From Pseudomonadota bacterium (GTDB lineage Bacteria; Pseudomonadota; Alphaproteobacteria; SHVP01), in NCBI GenBank assembly GCA_022566715.1, contig JADFIH010000003.1, forward strand, positions 1-56,678: a stretch of 56,678 nucleotides of DNA. Reading direction: 5' to 3'. Shown here in pieces: positions 1 to 9,340 of the stretch (position 1 is the first letter of the stretch; each line of letters opens with the position of its first letter). The notes under the pieces are model-generated. The model worked only from the letters and a program-made list of their open reading frames with translations, ran no database searches and was not told where the DNA came from. Both the position numbers and the translations under genes were made by a program.

Positions 1-1
1 C

Positions 2-193
2 CGGGCGACCGCGGACTCTAATGCGCCGATGGTCAGCATTACCCATTTCATGAATCGCGACGGCCAGTTTCTGGCCTCGGTCTCGCCCCGGCGGTTCTTC
101 TGCACCCAATGCCACGTGACGCAGCAGGTGACCAAGCCCCTGGTCGGCAACGATTTCATCGACATCGACTCGATCCTCTCGGACCAGAACTAG
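2..193 (+). CDS. napB: Periplasmic nitrate reductase, diheme cytochrome c subunit NapB (C-terminal part)
   Basis: The reading frame is open from the window edge and stops at 191-193, so only the last 63 residues are present. They contain one heme motif, [10 protein letters not shown], followed by a tail ending in SDQN. NapB is the periplasmic diheme cytochrome that passes electrons to the molybdenum subunit NapA. The first heme site would lie upstream of the window. NapC follows 25 bp downstream on the same strand, the usual nap order (napAB then napC). Assignment rests on the CxxCH tail and the napC neighbour. Confidence 0.85.
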   Translation, partial: RATADSNAPMVSITHFMNRDGQFLASVSPRRFFCTQCHVTQQVTKPLVGNDFIDIDSILSDQN

Positions 194-218
194 GCCTGGG
201 CGGACCGGGGAAACAGCA

Positions 219-809
219 ATGTGGTCGCTCGCCAAGGTGTATTGGGACGTGTTGCGGCGCCCCAGCGTTCACTTCAGCCTCGGCTTCCTGACTTTCGGCG
301 GTTTCATCGGCGGCATCATCTTCTGGGGCGCCTTCAACACCGCCCTCGAGATCACCAACACCGAGACGTTCTGCGTGAGTTGTCACGAGATGTACGACAA
401 CGTTTTCCAGGAACTGAAGCCGACCATCCACTACACCAACCGATCGGGCGTCCGCGCGACTTGCCCCGACTGCCACGTGCCGCACGAGTGGACCAACAAG
501 ATCGCGCGCAAGATGCAGGCCTCCAAGGAGGTCTGGGGCATGATTTTCGGCACCATCAACACGCGCGAGAAGTTCCTCGTCATGCGGCGCGAGTTGGCCG
601 AGCGCGAATGGACCCGCCTGAAGGCGAACAACTCGCTGGAGTGCCGCAACTGCCACGAATTCGACTACATGGACTTCACCCGGCAGAGCCCGCGCGCGGC
701 TAGCGCGCATGAGGAGTTCCTGGTCAGCGGCGAGAAGACCTGCATCGACTGCCACAAGGGCATCGCCCACGAACTCCCCGACATGACCGGCGTGCCCGGC
801 TGGCAGTAG
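219..809 (+). CDS. napC: Membrane-anchored tetraheme cytochrome c, NapC/NirT family
   Basis: This 196-residue protein has an N-terminal membrane anchor (about residues 18-40) and four CxxCH heme sites: CVSCH, CPDCH, CRNCH and CIDCH. NapC oxidises quinol in the inner membrane and feeds electrons to NapB/NapA in the periplasm. Length and heme number match the family's usual 195-200 residues. The ATG at 219 follows a purine-rich stretch (GGGGAAAC). It is the last gene of the nap operon here; the next gene is on the other strand. NirT-type cytochromes are close relatives, but the preceding NapB tail makes NapC the likely identity. Confidence 0.93.
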   Translation: MWSLAKVYWDVLRRPSVHFSLGFLTFGGFIGGIIFWGAFNTALEITNTETFCVSCHEMYDNVFQELKPTIHYTNRSGVRATCPDCHVPHEWTNKIARKMQASKEVWGMIFGTINTREKFLVMRRELAEREWTRLKANNSLECRNCHEFDYMDFTRQSPRAASAHEEFLVSGEKTCIDCHKGIAHELPDMTGVPGWQ

Positions 810-947
810 GGCGGCGGAACGCCTTATCTCCGGTTACGGCTGAGAAGAGCGGCGTCGGGGGGCGGGCCTTCTTTGGTATTCCGGTTGCGCCGCTGGGGAA
901 CCTGTCCCTCGGCGATGCGCGGGAACCGAAACACGGCCAGAAGAGGA

Positions 948-966
948 GCGGGGCCCTTGGCCCCGC
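948..966. terminator. GC-rich hairpin between convergent napC and rhomboid gene
   Basis: A perfect 8-bp stem (GCGGGGCC / GGCCCCGC) with a 3-base loop lies between the convergent ends of napC and the rhomboid gene. On the plus strand a loose T-rich tract follows some 20 bases later (ctgtcttttct). There is no tight T-run, so terminator function is an inference. The rest of 810-990 shows nothing else recognisable. Confidence 0.45.
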
Positions 967-990
967 GTCGTTCCATGGGCCCTGTCTTTT

Positions 991-1986
991 CTAACGATCC
1001 CAAATTTCCCTCAAAATTTTCTCCTGCTCGTCGTCGCGGGCGCGGCCGCTTTTCGTGCCGTGCATGATTTGACCGGCGAGTTTTCCGGCCCTGAAAGCGA
1101 TCCCTTGTTTGCCTCCCTCCCGCACCGGCTGGCCGGGATCAAGGGCGGGCGACGCGCGGCCGCCGACGGCCCCGGCCGCACCGCGGTTCCTCGGCGGACG
1201 TCCGGCCAGCGTTCGACTCCGTGCGATCGGAACCGGCACCAGTTGACGCGGCCGGATCGGACCGATGACGCGCCCGTTGGCGACCGGCGGACCAATCTCG
1301 AGTTCCCCGGTGCGTTCCGTCATGCCTGTCACGCGCCGCGGTGGGCGCGGCCGGCCCAAGAGGTTGACCAGCACCAGTCCGCCCGCAAAGCCCCCGATAT
1401 GCGCCCACCACGCGATGCCGTCGGTTCCCGGGGCCGTGTTCAAAAGATCGGTGACGCCCTGGACGACCTGAATGGCGAACCACAGGACGGTGAACAGAAC
1501 CGCCGGCAGTTCGTGAATAAAGAGGCCGAAAAACACGATGCGGGACCTTGGGTGGAGAAGAGTGTAGGCGCCAAGTACCCCGGCGATGGCGCCGGACGCC
1601 CCCAGCGCCGGGATTGGCGATCCAAGGTTGGCGAAGAGATGGGCCAGGCTGGCGATGATGCCGCTTGCCAGGTAAAGAAGGACAAAACGCAGGACACCCA
1701 GACGTTGCTCGAGCGGCCTGCCGAAAACCCACAGGACCCACATGTTGAGCAGGAGATGCCACCAGCCCACATGCATGAACGCGTTCGTGATTAGGGCGGC
1801 CAAGGCTCCGAGCGTGATGCCGGTCGAATAGTTGGCCGGAACCAGGGCGTTGCGCAGGATGAACTCATGCGCCAGGTCGGGCGGCAGGGATTGCTGCAAC
1901 AGAAACACGACCACATTGGCGAGGATCAGTCCGACGACCACGCCGGGCGTCTCATGAATCGCGATGGAAGTGCGAATCGGGAACAT
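991..1986 (-). CDS. Rhomboid-family intramembrane serine protease
   Basis: The 331-residue protein has six to seven predicted membrane segments in its first 220 residues. It carries the rhomboid serine motif GASGAIAG and the histidine motif HIGGFAGG, which together form the Ser-His dyad used to cut substrate membrane helices. The conserved HxxxN-type segment HLLLNMWVLW is also present in the second helix region. About 110 residues after the last membrane segment are polar, Arg/Gly/Pro-rich and probably cytoplasmic and disordered. The neighbouring NfeD/SPFH pair also belongs to membrane protein quality control, but is separated by 51 bp. The substrate is unknown. Confidence 0.92.
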   Translation of the reverse strand: MFPIRTSIAIHETPGVVVGLILANVVVFLLQQSLPPDLAHEFILRNALVPANYSTGITLGALAALITNAFMHVGWWHLLLNMWVLWVFGRPLEQRLGVLRFVLLYLASGIIASLAHLFANLGSPIPALGASGAIAGVLGAYTLLHPRSRIVFFGLFIHELPAVLFTVLWFAIQVVQGVTDLLNTAPGTDGIAWWAHIGGFAGGLVLVNLLGRPRPPRRVTGMTERTGELEIGPPVANGRVIGPIRPRQLVPVPIARSRTLAGRPPRNRGAAGAVGGRASPALDPGQPVREGGKQGIAFRAGKLAGQIMHGTKSGRARDDEQEKILREIWDR

Positions 1987-2037
1987 GGCCGCGCTAAACG
2001 GGTGGCGCCCCGCGAGGCCGGGGAATATTGAACCTCA

Positions 2038-2484
2038 TCACCCTTGCTCCACTTTCAACATCGAGCCGTCGACCTTTACGATTTTGACGCGGGCCCCGGA
2101 GTCCAGGTCCGGTCCCTCGATCGTCCAAATCGTGTCGTCGATGGAAAGCTTTCCGCGGCCCCCGACGATCGGGTCGACCAGCGTGAATTGGCGGCCGACG
2201 TACTGCTCGCCCCGTCGATTGAGGGGCGCGCCCGTCGATTTGGCGGGGAATCTCTTGATGTAGTATCGGCCGGCCACGGCGCACACAACGGTCAGCGCCG
2301 CGAAAAGAAGCACGGAGAATTCCCAACCGACGTCGGCGAAAATAAGCACGATGAGACCGACGATGGCGGCCGCGATTCCCGGCCAAAGAAGAACCGCGCT
2401 GGGCGCAAACATCTCGATGGTGATGAGTACCGCGCCCAGCACCCACCAGTGCCAAAACACGATGCTGTCAAGGACGCTCGACAT
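2038..2484 (-). CDS. NfeD family membrane protein
   Basis: The 148-residue protein starts with two to three hydrophobic helices (about residues 8-70) and ends with a small OB-fold-like beta domain (about 85-148), the layout of short NfeD proteins. NfeD partners SPFH/stomatin proteins in membrane microdomains. Here it starts 5 bp after the stomatin-like gene stops, on the same strand, the usual operon pair. It lacks the ClpP-like protease domain of long NfeD proteins. A role in membrane protein quality control is family knowledge. Confidence 0.88.
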   Translation of the reverse strand: MSSVLDSIVFWHWWVLGAVLITIEMFAPSAVLLWPGIAAAIVGLIVLIFADVGWEFSVLLFAALTVVCAVAGRYYIKRFPAKSTGAPLNRRGEQYVGRQFTLVDPIVGGRGKLSIDDTIWTIEGPDLDSGARVKIVKVDGSMLKVEQG

Positions 2485-2489
2485 GGCCT

Positions 2490-3476
2490 TTACTCGGTTT
2501 CGGGCACGTGCTGGGGCTGCCGCCGCCTGCGGCGGGCCGGCGGGGCCGCGCCCGGAGGACCGTCGTCTCCGAATGCTTCGCGGGCAATCTCGCCGATACC
2601 GGCGATCGCCGCGAGGACGCCCGTCGTTTCCAGCGGCATGAAGAGCGTCTTCATGTTGGGGCCGTCGGCAAAATGCTTCAACATTTCGACGTATTTCTGG
2701 GCGACAAAATAGTTGATCGCTTGCACGTCCCCCTTCGCGATGGCTTCGGACACCACTCGGGTGGCGGTCGCCTCGGCTTCGGCCTCGCGCTCGCGCGCCT
2801 CGGCGTCGCGGAACGCCGCATCCTTACGGCCTTCAGCCGCCAAGATTATGGCCTGCTTCTCACCTTCGGCCTTCAGGATCTCCGCTTGCCGAAAACCTTC
2901 CGCTTCGAGAATGTTCGCGCGCTTTTCACGCTCGGCCTTCATCTGACGGGCCATGGCGTTGACGATATCGGTGGGGGGTTCGATGTCCTTGATTTCAACC
3001 CGCGTGACCTTGACGCCCCATGGGTTTGTCGCGGCATCGATAACTTCGAGCAGCCGCGCATTGATGATGTCCCGTTTCGACAAAAGCTCATCCAGGTCCA
3101 TCGATCCCATCACGGTCCGCAAGTTGGTCATCGTGAGATTTAGGATGCCGTTGTGCAGGTCCGTCACCTCGTAGGCCGCCTTCGGCGCATCGACGACCTG
3201 AAAGAAGATGATGCCATTCGCGGTGACCATCGCGTTGTCCTTGGTGATCACCTCCTGCCTGGGAACATCAATGACTGTTTCCTTCATGTTCATCTTGGCG
3301 CCGACCCGGTCGACGACGGGCATGATCATATGAAATCCGGGGTGAAGAAGGCGCGTAAACCGGCCAAACCGCTCGACCGTGTACTCCATGCCCTGGGGTA
3401 CGGCCTTGACCGACATGAAGATCAGAACAACCGACAAAACAAGAATCGCGATAACGAAAATCGATAATCCTGCCAT
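2490..3476 (-). CDS. SPFH/stomatin-like protein (QmcA/slipin type)
   Basis: The chosen ATG (complement of 3474-3476) follows GGAGA and begins MAGLSIFVIAILVLS, a single membrane anchor; longer in-frame extensions upstream are Arg-rich and not protein-like. The 328-residue product has an SPFH domain (about residues 25-190, including VPQGMEYTVERFGRF), then an Ala/Glu-rich coiled coil (about 190-265) with AEGEKQAIILAAEGRKDAA. Such proteins form oligomeric membrane scaffolds that control proteases. The last 40 residues are Pro/Arg-rich. The gene is co-directional with nfeD 5 bp downstream, which supports the pairing. Confidence 0.93.
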   Translation of the reverse strand: MAGLSIFVIAILVLSVVLIFMSVKAVPQGMEYTVERFGRFTRLLHPGFHMIMPVVDRVGAKMNMKETVIDVPRQEVITKDNAMVTANGIIFFQVVDAPKAAYEVTDLHNGILNLTMTNLRTVMGSMDLDELLSKRDIINARLLEVIDAATNPWGVKVTRVEIKDIEPPTDIVNAMARQMKAEREKRANILEAEGFRQAEILKAEGEKQAIILAAEGRKDAAFRDAEAREREAEAEATATRVVSEAIAKGDVQAINYFVAQKYVEMLKHFADGPNMKTLFMPLETTGVLAAIAGIGEIAREAFGDDGPPGAAPPARRRRRQPQHVPETE

Positions 3477-3710
3477 GAAGAAGGTCTCCGTTAATTTGGC
3501 GTGAGGAGGTCGGGATCGAATTGAGCGGCGTAAGGGGAACGGTGGGATGTCGCGGCGCGCGCGGAAACGGTCCTGCCGTCCGTTCCGTCGCCGTGCGTTG
3601 CCCCCATAACGTGCAATATATAGGGATTCCATCCCTCCGGAAAAAGGGACCGCCTAGGAAAACTCATGGACTTCCTTGCGAGTCCGTCGCGCCGCGCCGT
3701 TCCATGGAGC

Positions 3711-4814
3711 CTATTTCTGGGCGCCGCAGGCCCACCAGACGCCGTCGCCGGAGCGGTTCTTCAAGTAGGTATCGAAGGTCTTCTCGCGCGCGAAACCCGC
3801 CTCGACCAAGGGCTTGATCACGTCCATGTCGTGCAGCTTGCCCCAGAAGGGCTCGTTGTTGAAATGGGTGCTCCAGTCCCGGTACCACTCCGTATAGAGG
3901 TCGAGGTCCTTGTTGCGCAGCGGCACGTCGAGGTGAACCGCCACGCCGCCGGGCCGCAGGATGCGGTGACAATCTTTCATGATGTTGCGCAAAGCCGCCG
4001 CCGAGGTTTCGTGCAACATGATGTTGGAGACGACGAGATCGAAGGACTCGTCGGGAAAATCCGTGTGCTCCGCGTTCTGTTGGCTGAAATGGACGGCGAG
4101 CCCCATGTCCTCCATGCGGCGGTGCCCATAGCGCACCATGCCGGCGCTGACCTCGATGGCGTGAAGCTCGGCGCCGGGGAATTCCTTCGCCATGACCGGC
4201 AGGCAACCGCCGATGGAGCTGCCTTCGTCGAGAATTTTCCTGGGCTTCAGGCCGGGGTAGGTGGTCTTGACGAAATCGGCGATATTCTGCGCCGGGTTGC
4301 CGCTCGCCGGGTGGCCCTGGCCCCTGCCATAGAGCAGCATGCCCTGCTCGTAGAAAGCGCCGGCCGAGACATCGTCATCGGATTGGTCGAGGCCGTAGCC
4401 ACCCGGCTGGCCGTGAATGTGCACCGCGGTCAGGTAACGCGGCATCTCGAGCTTGGGGTCGAGACGCAGGGAGCCGAGCTTGCGGCCCTTGACCTTCGCC
4501 CGTTTGTTGAGCTCGGGTAATTGCCGGTCCACCTTCGTTTCCGAGGATTCCCACATCAGGTGTTGGGCGGTGCGCCAGAGCGAGCCCCACATCTGGAAGT
4601 AATCCTCCTCCAGCATTTGGCGGCGCACTTCGTGGCGGTCCTTCGGGGGCCGGCCATGCACTTTTTCGAAGGCGGGCACCGCACGTTTCTCATAGACCGT
4701 CTTCAGCCCCGGCGCCATGCCGAGGTTGATGTGCAGCTTGAGGCTCAGGACGAACGCATCCCGCGCGCCCTCGTCGTGGTTTGCCTCCAGGTGGAGGTAA
4801 TTCTGGTCAGGCAT
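3711..4814 (-). CDS. Class I SAM-dependent methyltransferase with family-specific N-terminal domain (paralog 1)
   Basis: The 367-residue protein has an N-terminal helical domain (about 1-130), a linker with HGQPGGY (about 136) and a methyltransferase core (about 180-320). Core motifs are ILDEGSSIGG (motif I), HAIEVSAGM (post-I acidic) and SFDLVVSNIMLHE. The N-terminal domain shares FVLSLK, a (V/L)PAF.K segment and LMW with the protein at 6165-7304. Its substrate is unknown. It is transcribed away from the flavin monooxygenase at 4963, with 148 bp between them. The shared domain and HGQPGGY linker suggest a little-studied family. Confidence 0.82.
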   Translation of the reverse strand: MPDQNYLHLEANHDEGARDAFVLSLKLHINLGMAPGLKTVYEKRAVPAFEKVHGRPPKDRHEVRRQMLEEDYFQMWGSLWRTAQHLMWESSETKVDRQLPELNKRAKVKGRKLGSLRLDPKLEMPRYLTAVHIHGQPGGYGLDQSDDDVSAGAFYEQGMLLYGRGQGHPASGNPAQNIADFVKTTYPGLKPRKILDEGSSIGGCLPVMAKEFPGAELHAIEVSAGMVRYGHRRMEDMGLAVHFSQQNAEHTDFPDESFDLVVSNIMLHETSAAALRNIMKDCHRILRPGGVAVHLDVPLRNKDLDLYTEWYRDWSTHFNNEPFWGKLHDMDVIKPLVEAGFAREKTFDTYLKNRSGDGVWWACGAQK

Positions 4815-4962
4815 GGCGGCCTCCCAACGGGTGCAGGTTCAGCGGAAAAATACTAACATAGTTGAGCGCGCCAGGGAGAAGCCCCTGGGCCGGCGCTGGT
4901 CATGGGGCCCGCCACCCGGTGGACTTCGATGACACGGTTGATTCTTGGGGCAGGGAGATTTC

Positions 4963-6159
4963 ATGGCGCGGGACCGGGTGATTATTGCGGGCGCGGGGCC
5001 GGTGGGACTGGTCGCCGCATTGAGGTTGGCGAGCGGGGGCGTGCCGGTCCTTGTGTTGGAAGCCGGGGACGATCTCGCCATCGACCTGCGCGCTTCGACC
5101 TTCCACCCGCCGACCCTCGACATGCTCGATGAGTTCGGCGTTACCGCGAAACTCATCGAGATCGGCCTCGTCGCGCCAAAATGGCAGTTCCGGGACCGCG
5201 AATCGGGCGAGCGGGCGGAGTTCGATCTCGGCGTCCTGAGCGATGTCACGGAGCATCCCTACCGGGTGCAGTGCGAGCAACACAAGCTCACGCGCATCAT
5301 CCACGACATGATCAAGGATTGGGACAACGTCGAGGTTCTATTCGGCGCGAAACTCAAGGCCATGAGCCAGGACGGGGAGGGGGTTCGTGTCACGGCCGAG
5401 ACGGATGGCAAGGACGAGGTCTTCGAGGGCGCCTATTTGATCGGCGCGGACGGAGCCAGCAGCGCCGTCCGCATTGGTCTCGGCATCGGCTTCGAGGGCA
5501 TCACCTACCCGGAGCTTTTCGTTCAGGCGAGCACGCCGTTTCCATTCCACGAGCACATCCCCAACATGTCGCTCATCAATTACGTTTCCGATTCCGAGGA
5601 GTGGTACGTGCTTCTCAAGGTTCCGGATTTGTGGCGCACCCTGTTCCCGACGCGCCAGGGCGAGGACGAAGAGTACGCCGTGTCGGAGGAGGGGTTGCAG
5701 AAACGCCTGCAGGGCATACTGCCCCGGGACGAGCCCTATGACATCGTCCACCGCACGCTCTACCGTATTCATCAGCGCGTCGCGAGCACCTACCGCATGG
5801 GGCGCATCTGTCTCGCCGGTGACGCCGCGCACCTCAACAATCCGCTCGGCGGCATGGGCATGAACGGCGGCATCCACGACGCCTGGAACCTGACCGGCAA
5901 ACTTCTGAGCATCCTGAAGGGCGAGGAGGACGAGAGCGTCTTGGACCGGTACACCCGCCAGCGCAAACCCATCGCGGTGGAGAACGTTCAGGCCCAGGCG
6001 GAACGGAACCGGCAGCTCCTGAACGAGCGCGATCCGAAGGTCCGCCGGAAGAGCTTTCGCGAGATGCAGGAGACGGCGAACGACCCGGAGAAGGCGCGCC
6101 CGTTCCTCCTGCGGTCGTCGATGATCGAGGGCCTGCGCCGCTCGGAAAGCATCGAGTAG
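4963..6159 (+). CDS. FAD-dependent aromatic-ring-type monooxygenase (PheA/TfdB/MhpA class)
   Basis: The ATG at 4963 is preceded by GGGAG at good spacing; an in-frame TTG at 4945 has poorer support. The 398-residue product has the dinucleotide motif VIIAGAGPVGLVAAL at its start, the DG motif LIGADGASSAVR (about 160) and the FAD-ribityl motif CLAGDAAHLNNPLGGMGMN (about 285). These define class A flavoprotein hydroxylases using NAD(P)H and oxygen. It is flanked on both sides by paralogous methyltransferases on the opposite strand, which suggests joint modification (hydroxylation plus methylation) of one small molecule. The substrate cannot be read from sequence. Confidence 0.9.
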   Translation: MARDRVIIAGAGPVGLVAALRLASGGVPVLVLEAGDDLAIDLRASTFHPPTLDMLDEFGVTAKLIEIGLVAPKWQFRDRESGERAEFDLGVLSDVTEHPYRVQCEQHKLTRIIHDMIKDWDNVEVLFGAKLKAMSQDGEGVRVTAETDGKDEVFEGAYLIGADGASSAVRIGLGIGFEGITYPELFVQASTPFPFHEHIPNMSLINYVSDSEEWYVLLKVPDLWRTLFPTRQGEDEEYAVSEEGLQKRLQGILPRDEPYDIVHRTLYRIHQRVASTYRMGRICLAGDAAHLNNPLGGMGMNGGIHDAWNLTGKLLSILKGEEDESVLDRYTRQRKPIAVENVQAQAERNRQLLNERDPKVRRKSFREMQETANDPEKARPFLLRSSMIEGLRRSESIE

Positions 6160-6164
6160 CGGCG

Positions 6165-7304
6165 CTAGTTTTCCTTCCGCGCGCCGAATAGGAACCAGTG
6201 CCCGGGGCCATCGACCTTGGGGCGGTCCAAGACTTCGATTGTTTGCTCGGGGAAACCCGCCGCCTCGAGCTCGGCGCGCGCGTCCATGGTGACGTAGACG
6301 GGCCAGCAAGGTTCGGCGTTGTGCCAGGTCTGCCAGTCGCCGACGAACTGGTCGAGCAGATCGAAGCGGTGGCGTTGGGCGGGAATGTCGAGGTGGAACA
6401 CGGCCCCGCCCGGCCGCAGAAGGCGGTGGCACTCCTCGAAAATTCGGGGCCCGCTCCGGCGCGACACCTCGTGAAATAGATTGTGCGACACGATCAGATC
6501 GAAGTGACCGTCGGGGAAGCCTGTTTCCTCCGCGTTGCGTTGCGAGAAGTGGACGGGAAAGCGCAGGGACTCCGCCCGCGCGTGCGCGTAACGCAGCAAC
6601 CCGGCGCCAATATCGATGGCGTGGACTTCCGCCTCGGGGAAGGCTTCGGCGTAGGGCACCGAGGCGCCGCCGGCCGAGCAGCCCATGTCGAGAATGCGGG
6701 TGGGTCTCAGGTTCGCGTGGTGCTCTTGCAGATAGCCGATGAGGCAACCCGCCTTGCTGTCATGCCGGCCGATGGCGACGCCGCGCGAATAGAGGTTGCC
6801 GCCGCTTTCGTACAGCGCGCCGGCGATAATATCGTCCGCGGACTCGTCTTGCTCATAGCCGCCCGGCTGTCCGTGAACATCGATATGTCCGATGTACTCC
6901 GGCATCTTGACCGATGGGTTCAGCATGAGGGAGCCGAGCTTCCGGTTGCTTGTGCGCAGTTTGCGGGCGAGGGTTTCCATGCGTGGCGCGGCGCGTTCGA
7001 TGCTGGCGCCAACCGCATGCCACATCAAATCTTGGGCCGACCGCGACAGGGCGCTCCACATTTGATGGAGCGGCTCGCGGGCCATGGGGTCGCGCAGGTC
7101 CTCGAGGGACGCGGGCGCCGCGCCATATTCTTTCTGAAAGGCGGGCAGGACGCGGTGTTCGAAGGCCGCTCTCGGCGCCTTGCCCAGGCCGCTCCGTAGG
7201 CTGCCCTTGAGGCTCAGCACGAACTTTTCCCGCGCCAGCTCGTCGTGGTCAGGCCGGGCCAGCATTTCGTGGGTCAGGGTTCGCGTGGCGGTCTTAAGGT
7301 GCAT
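6165..7304 (-). CDS. Class I SAM-dependent methyltransferase (paralog 2)
   Basis: This protein parallels the one at 3711-4814 along its whole length: an N-terminal domain with EKFVLSLK and AQDLMWHA, the linker HGQPGGYEQDES, motif I ILDMGCSAGGASVPYAEAF, HAIDIGAGLL, HFDLIVSHNLFHE and a C-terminal segment with HNAEP and EAAGF. Its motif I is more canonical than that of paralog 1. The stop lies 5 bp from the stop of the convergent monooxygenase. An ATG at 7304 is chosen (379 residues); a TTG at 7346 and an internal ATG aligned with the start of homology are alternatives. Confidence 0.82.
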   Translation of the reverse strand: MHLKTATRTLTHEMLARPDHDELAREKFVLSLKGSLRSGLGKAPRAAFEHRVLPAFQKEYGAAPASLEDLRDPMAREPLHQMWSALSRSAQDLMWHAVGASIERAAPRMETLARKLRTSNRKLGSLMLNPSVKMPEYIGHIDVHGQPGGYEQDESADDIIAGALYESGGNLYSRGVAIGRHDSKAGCLIGYLQEHHANLRPTRILDMGCSAGGASVPYAEAFPEAEVHAIDIGAGLLRYAHARAESLRFPVHFSQRNAEETGFPDGHFDLIVSHNLFHEVSRRSGPRIFEECHRLLRPGGAVFHLDIPAQRHRFDLLDQFVGDWQTWHNAEPCWPVYVTMDARAELEAAGFPEQTIEVLDRPKVDGPGHWFLFGARKEN

Positions 7305-7370
7305 GGGATGCGTCGCGCCGTTCCTGGAGTCCGAATGGTTTCCCAACGCGAGGGAAATAGCAAGCCGCGA

Positions 7371-9263
7371 TCAGTCGGGATTTGCTCGGGCTTGACCGCG
7401 TTCGTACCAGAGCACAAGGCCCGCGCCGGCGATGGATCCAATCAAGATCCAGGTTCCGTACGCGATGGAGTGCGTGGGGGCCAACAATCCGATCCCGAAC
7501 ACGAACAGGAGAAAACGTTGGGGAACGGCCAATGGGCGCATGAAGTATCCCCCCACCGCCAGGGACGCCAGCCAGACGCCGGCGACGGCTGTCACCGCGG
7601 TCAAAACGATCTCGCCCACCGATCCTTGCAGGAGAAGGCTTGGCGAGAGGACGAACAGGAACGGTACGATAAAGGCGGGCCAGCCGTAGCGTACGGCGGT
7701 CACGGCCACTTTCATGGGCGGGGCGCCCGCCATGTTCGCCGCCGTGAAGGCCGCGATGGCGACCGGCGGCGTAATCATCGACAAAAGCCCGAAATACAGC
7801 ACGAACATGTCCGCCGCGATCGGCGAAACCCCAAGTTGCCGAAGCGGGGGCGCCGCGAGCGTCGCGACGATCAGATAGATAGCGGTGGTCGGCATCCCCA
7901 TGCCGAGGATGATGCAGACGACTGCCGTCAAACCCAGAAGGCCGAACAGACTGCCTTGTCCCAGTTGCACGAGAAGGAACGTAAGGCCGAAGGAAAGTCC
8001 GGTGACCTCGATCACGCCGATGATCAGGCCCGCCATCGCGCCGATGATGATGATATCGACCGCGACCTTGCCGGTGCCGGTGAGGCTTTCCCAAATGTCC
8101 GCGATGCTGATGCGTTTGCCCTTGTACCCGAAGACAAGCGATACCAGGATGATGGTTCCCGACGCCCACAGGGCCGCCGTGTCGGGCCGCCGGTTCAGGA
8201 CGAAAAGCGTGAAGATCAGGACCACGAAGGGCAGCGCGAAATGCCAACCCTCCTTCAGGACGGGCCCCAGTTTTCGAATCTGATCTTCGGGGATCGGCGG
8301 AATCTTGAGCCGCGCCGCCTCCACATCGGCCTGAATGAATACGGCGATGTAGTAGAGCAACGACGGCAGAAGCGCGGCGATGATGATTTCCGAATAGGGC
8401 AGTTCCAGGCGCTCCGACATCAGAAACGCGGCGGCGCCCATGATCGGCGGCATGACCTGCCCGCCCGTGGACGCGACCGCCTCGAAGGCCGCGGCGGACG
8501 TTTTCGAATAACCGCCCTTGCGCATCAGGGGGATGGTCAGCACGCCGGTCGACGCGACGTTTGAAACCGCGCTTCCCGAGATCGATCCGAACAGGCCCGA
8601 GGCGATGACGGCGATTTTCGCGGCGCCGCCGCGCGAGCGGCCCGTGGCGGCGATGGCGAGGTCGGTAAACCACTCCGACCCGCCCGTGCGAAGCAGCAAT
8701 TGCCCGAGAAAGATGAAAACGACGACGATGCTGGTGATGATTTCAAGCGGCAGGCCGAACAGGGCGTTCAGGTCGATGCCCAGGTAGGAGAATAGCTTCG
8801 GAAATGACTGCGCCCGCCCCTCGAGGTGCCCGGGCACCTTGTCGGCGAGCAGGCCGTAGATCAGGAATGTGCCCAGGATGGAGACCAGGACCAGCCCCGC
8901 CGTCCGGCGCAGGGCCTCGATCACCAGGGGAATGATCACAAGGCCGACCAAAAAAGTTTCGGTCTGGCGGTAAAAGAATTCGCCCGACAACACCGGGTAG
9001 CGAACCGCCACATATATCCCGGCGGCGAGACCGACGGCGGCGAGTATGAGGTCGAGCACGGGAACTCGCTCGCGCGCCCCTCCCCGGAATGGCCGCGTGA
9101 GGTAAACGATCGCCAGTGCAAGCCCGAGGACGACGCCAAGCGCCTGCTGGGTGAAGATCGAGACCCTCAGGAAAAACGGAATATTACCGGCGATGCCCAG
9201 GACGATGAGGGTGAGTACGGCGCCAAGCAAAAGCGGCGCGTGTCTGGTCAGCCAGGTGGGCAC
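7371..9263 (-). CDS. TRAP transporter fused permease (DctQ-DctM type), TAXI system
   Basis: The 630-residue protein is almost entirely hydrophobic, with roughly 16-18 membrane segments. Diagnostic stretches of the large TRAP permease are GLFGSISGSAVSNVASTG, TGGQVMPPIMGAAAF and LGMGMPTTAIYLIVA. The N-terminal 160 residues supply the four-helix small subunit fused to the 12-helix large subunit, the form normally paired with TAXI solute-binding proteins. The binding-protein gene lies just upstream on the same strand with 77 bp and a hairpin between them. Such systems use Na+ gradients to import organic acids. The ligand is not known. Confidence 0.94.
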   Translation of the reverse strand: MPTWLTRHAPLLLGAVLTLIVLGIAGNIPFFLRVSIFTQQALGVVLGLALAIVYLTRPFRGGARERVPVLDLILAAVGLAAGIYVAVRYPVLSGEFFYRQTETFLVGLVIIPLVIEALRRTAGLVLVSILGTFLIYGLLADKVPGHLEGRAQSFPKLFSYLGIDLNALFGLPLEIITSIVVVFIFLGQLLLRTGGSEWFTDLAIAATGRSRGGAAKIAVIASGLFGSISGSAVSNVASTGVLTIPLMRKGGYSKTSAAAFEAVASTGGQVMPPIMGAAAFLMSERLELPYSEIIIAALLPSLLYYIAVFIQADVEAARLKIPPIPEDQIRKLGPVLKEGWHFALPFVVLIFTLFVLNRRPDTAALWASGTIILVSLVFGYKGKRISIADIWESLTGTGKVAVDIIIIGAMAGLIIGVIEVTGLSFGLTFLLVQLGQGSLFGLLGLTAVVCIILGMGMPTTAIYLIVATLAAPPLRQLGVSPIAADMFVLYFGLLSMITPPVAIAAFTAANMAGAPPMKVAVTAVRYGWPAFIVPFLFVLSPSLLLQGSVGEIVLTAVTAVAGVWLASLAVGGYFMRPLAVPQRFLLFVFGIGLLAPTHSIAYGTWILIGSIAGAGLVLWYERGQARANPD

Positions 9264-9296
9264 GGGACCGTCATGGATGGTGATTTCCGAAAGGAA

Positions 9297-9322
9297 GCGC
9301 CCGGCGAAATCGTGCCGGGCGC
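9297..9322 (-). terminator. Intercistronic hairpin between TAXI binding protein and permease
   Basis: A perfect 9-bp stem (GCGCCCGGC / GCCGGGCGC) with an 8-base loop lies in the 77-bp gap. On the minus strand a short T-rich tract (ttccttt) follows. Its position fits an attenuator or mRNA-stabilising hairpin that would give more binding protein than permease, common in such operons. Function is inferred. Confidence 0.6.
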
Positions 9323-9340
9323 CTTATGCGAAATCGATGC

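Noticed and set aside
7245-8564. Long plus-strand frame opposite the methyltransferase and TRAP permease genes
   Set aside because: It is highly charged (Asp/Arg/His-rich) with no domain, a typical antisense shadow of GC-rich coding sequence.
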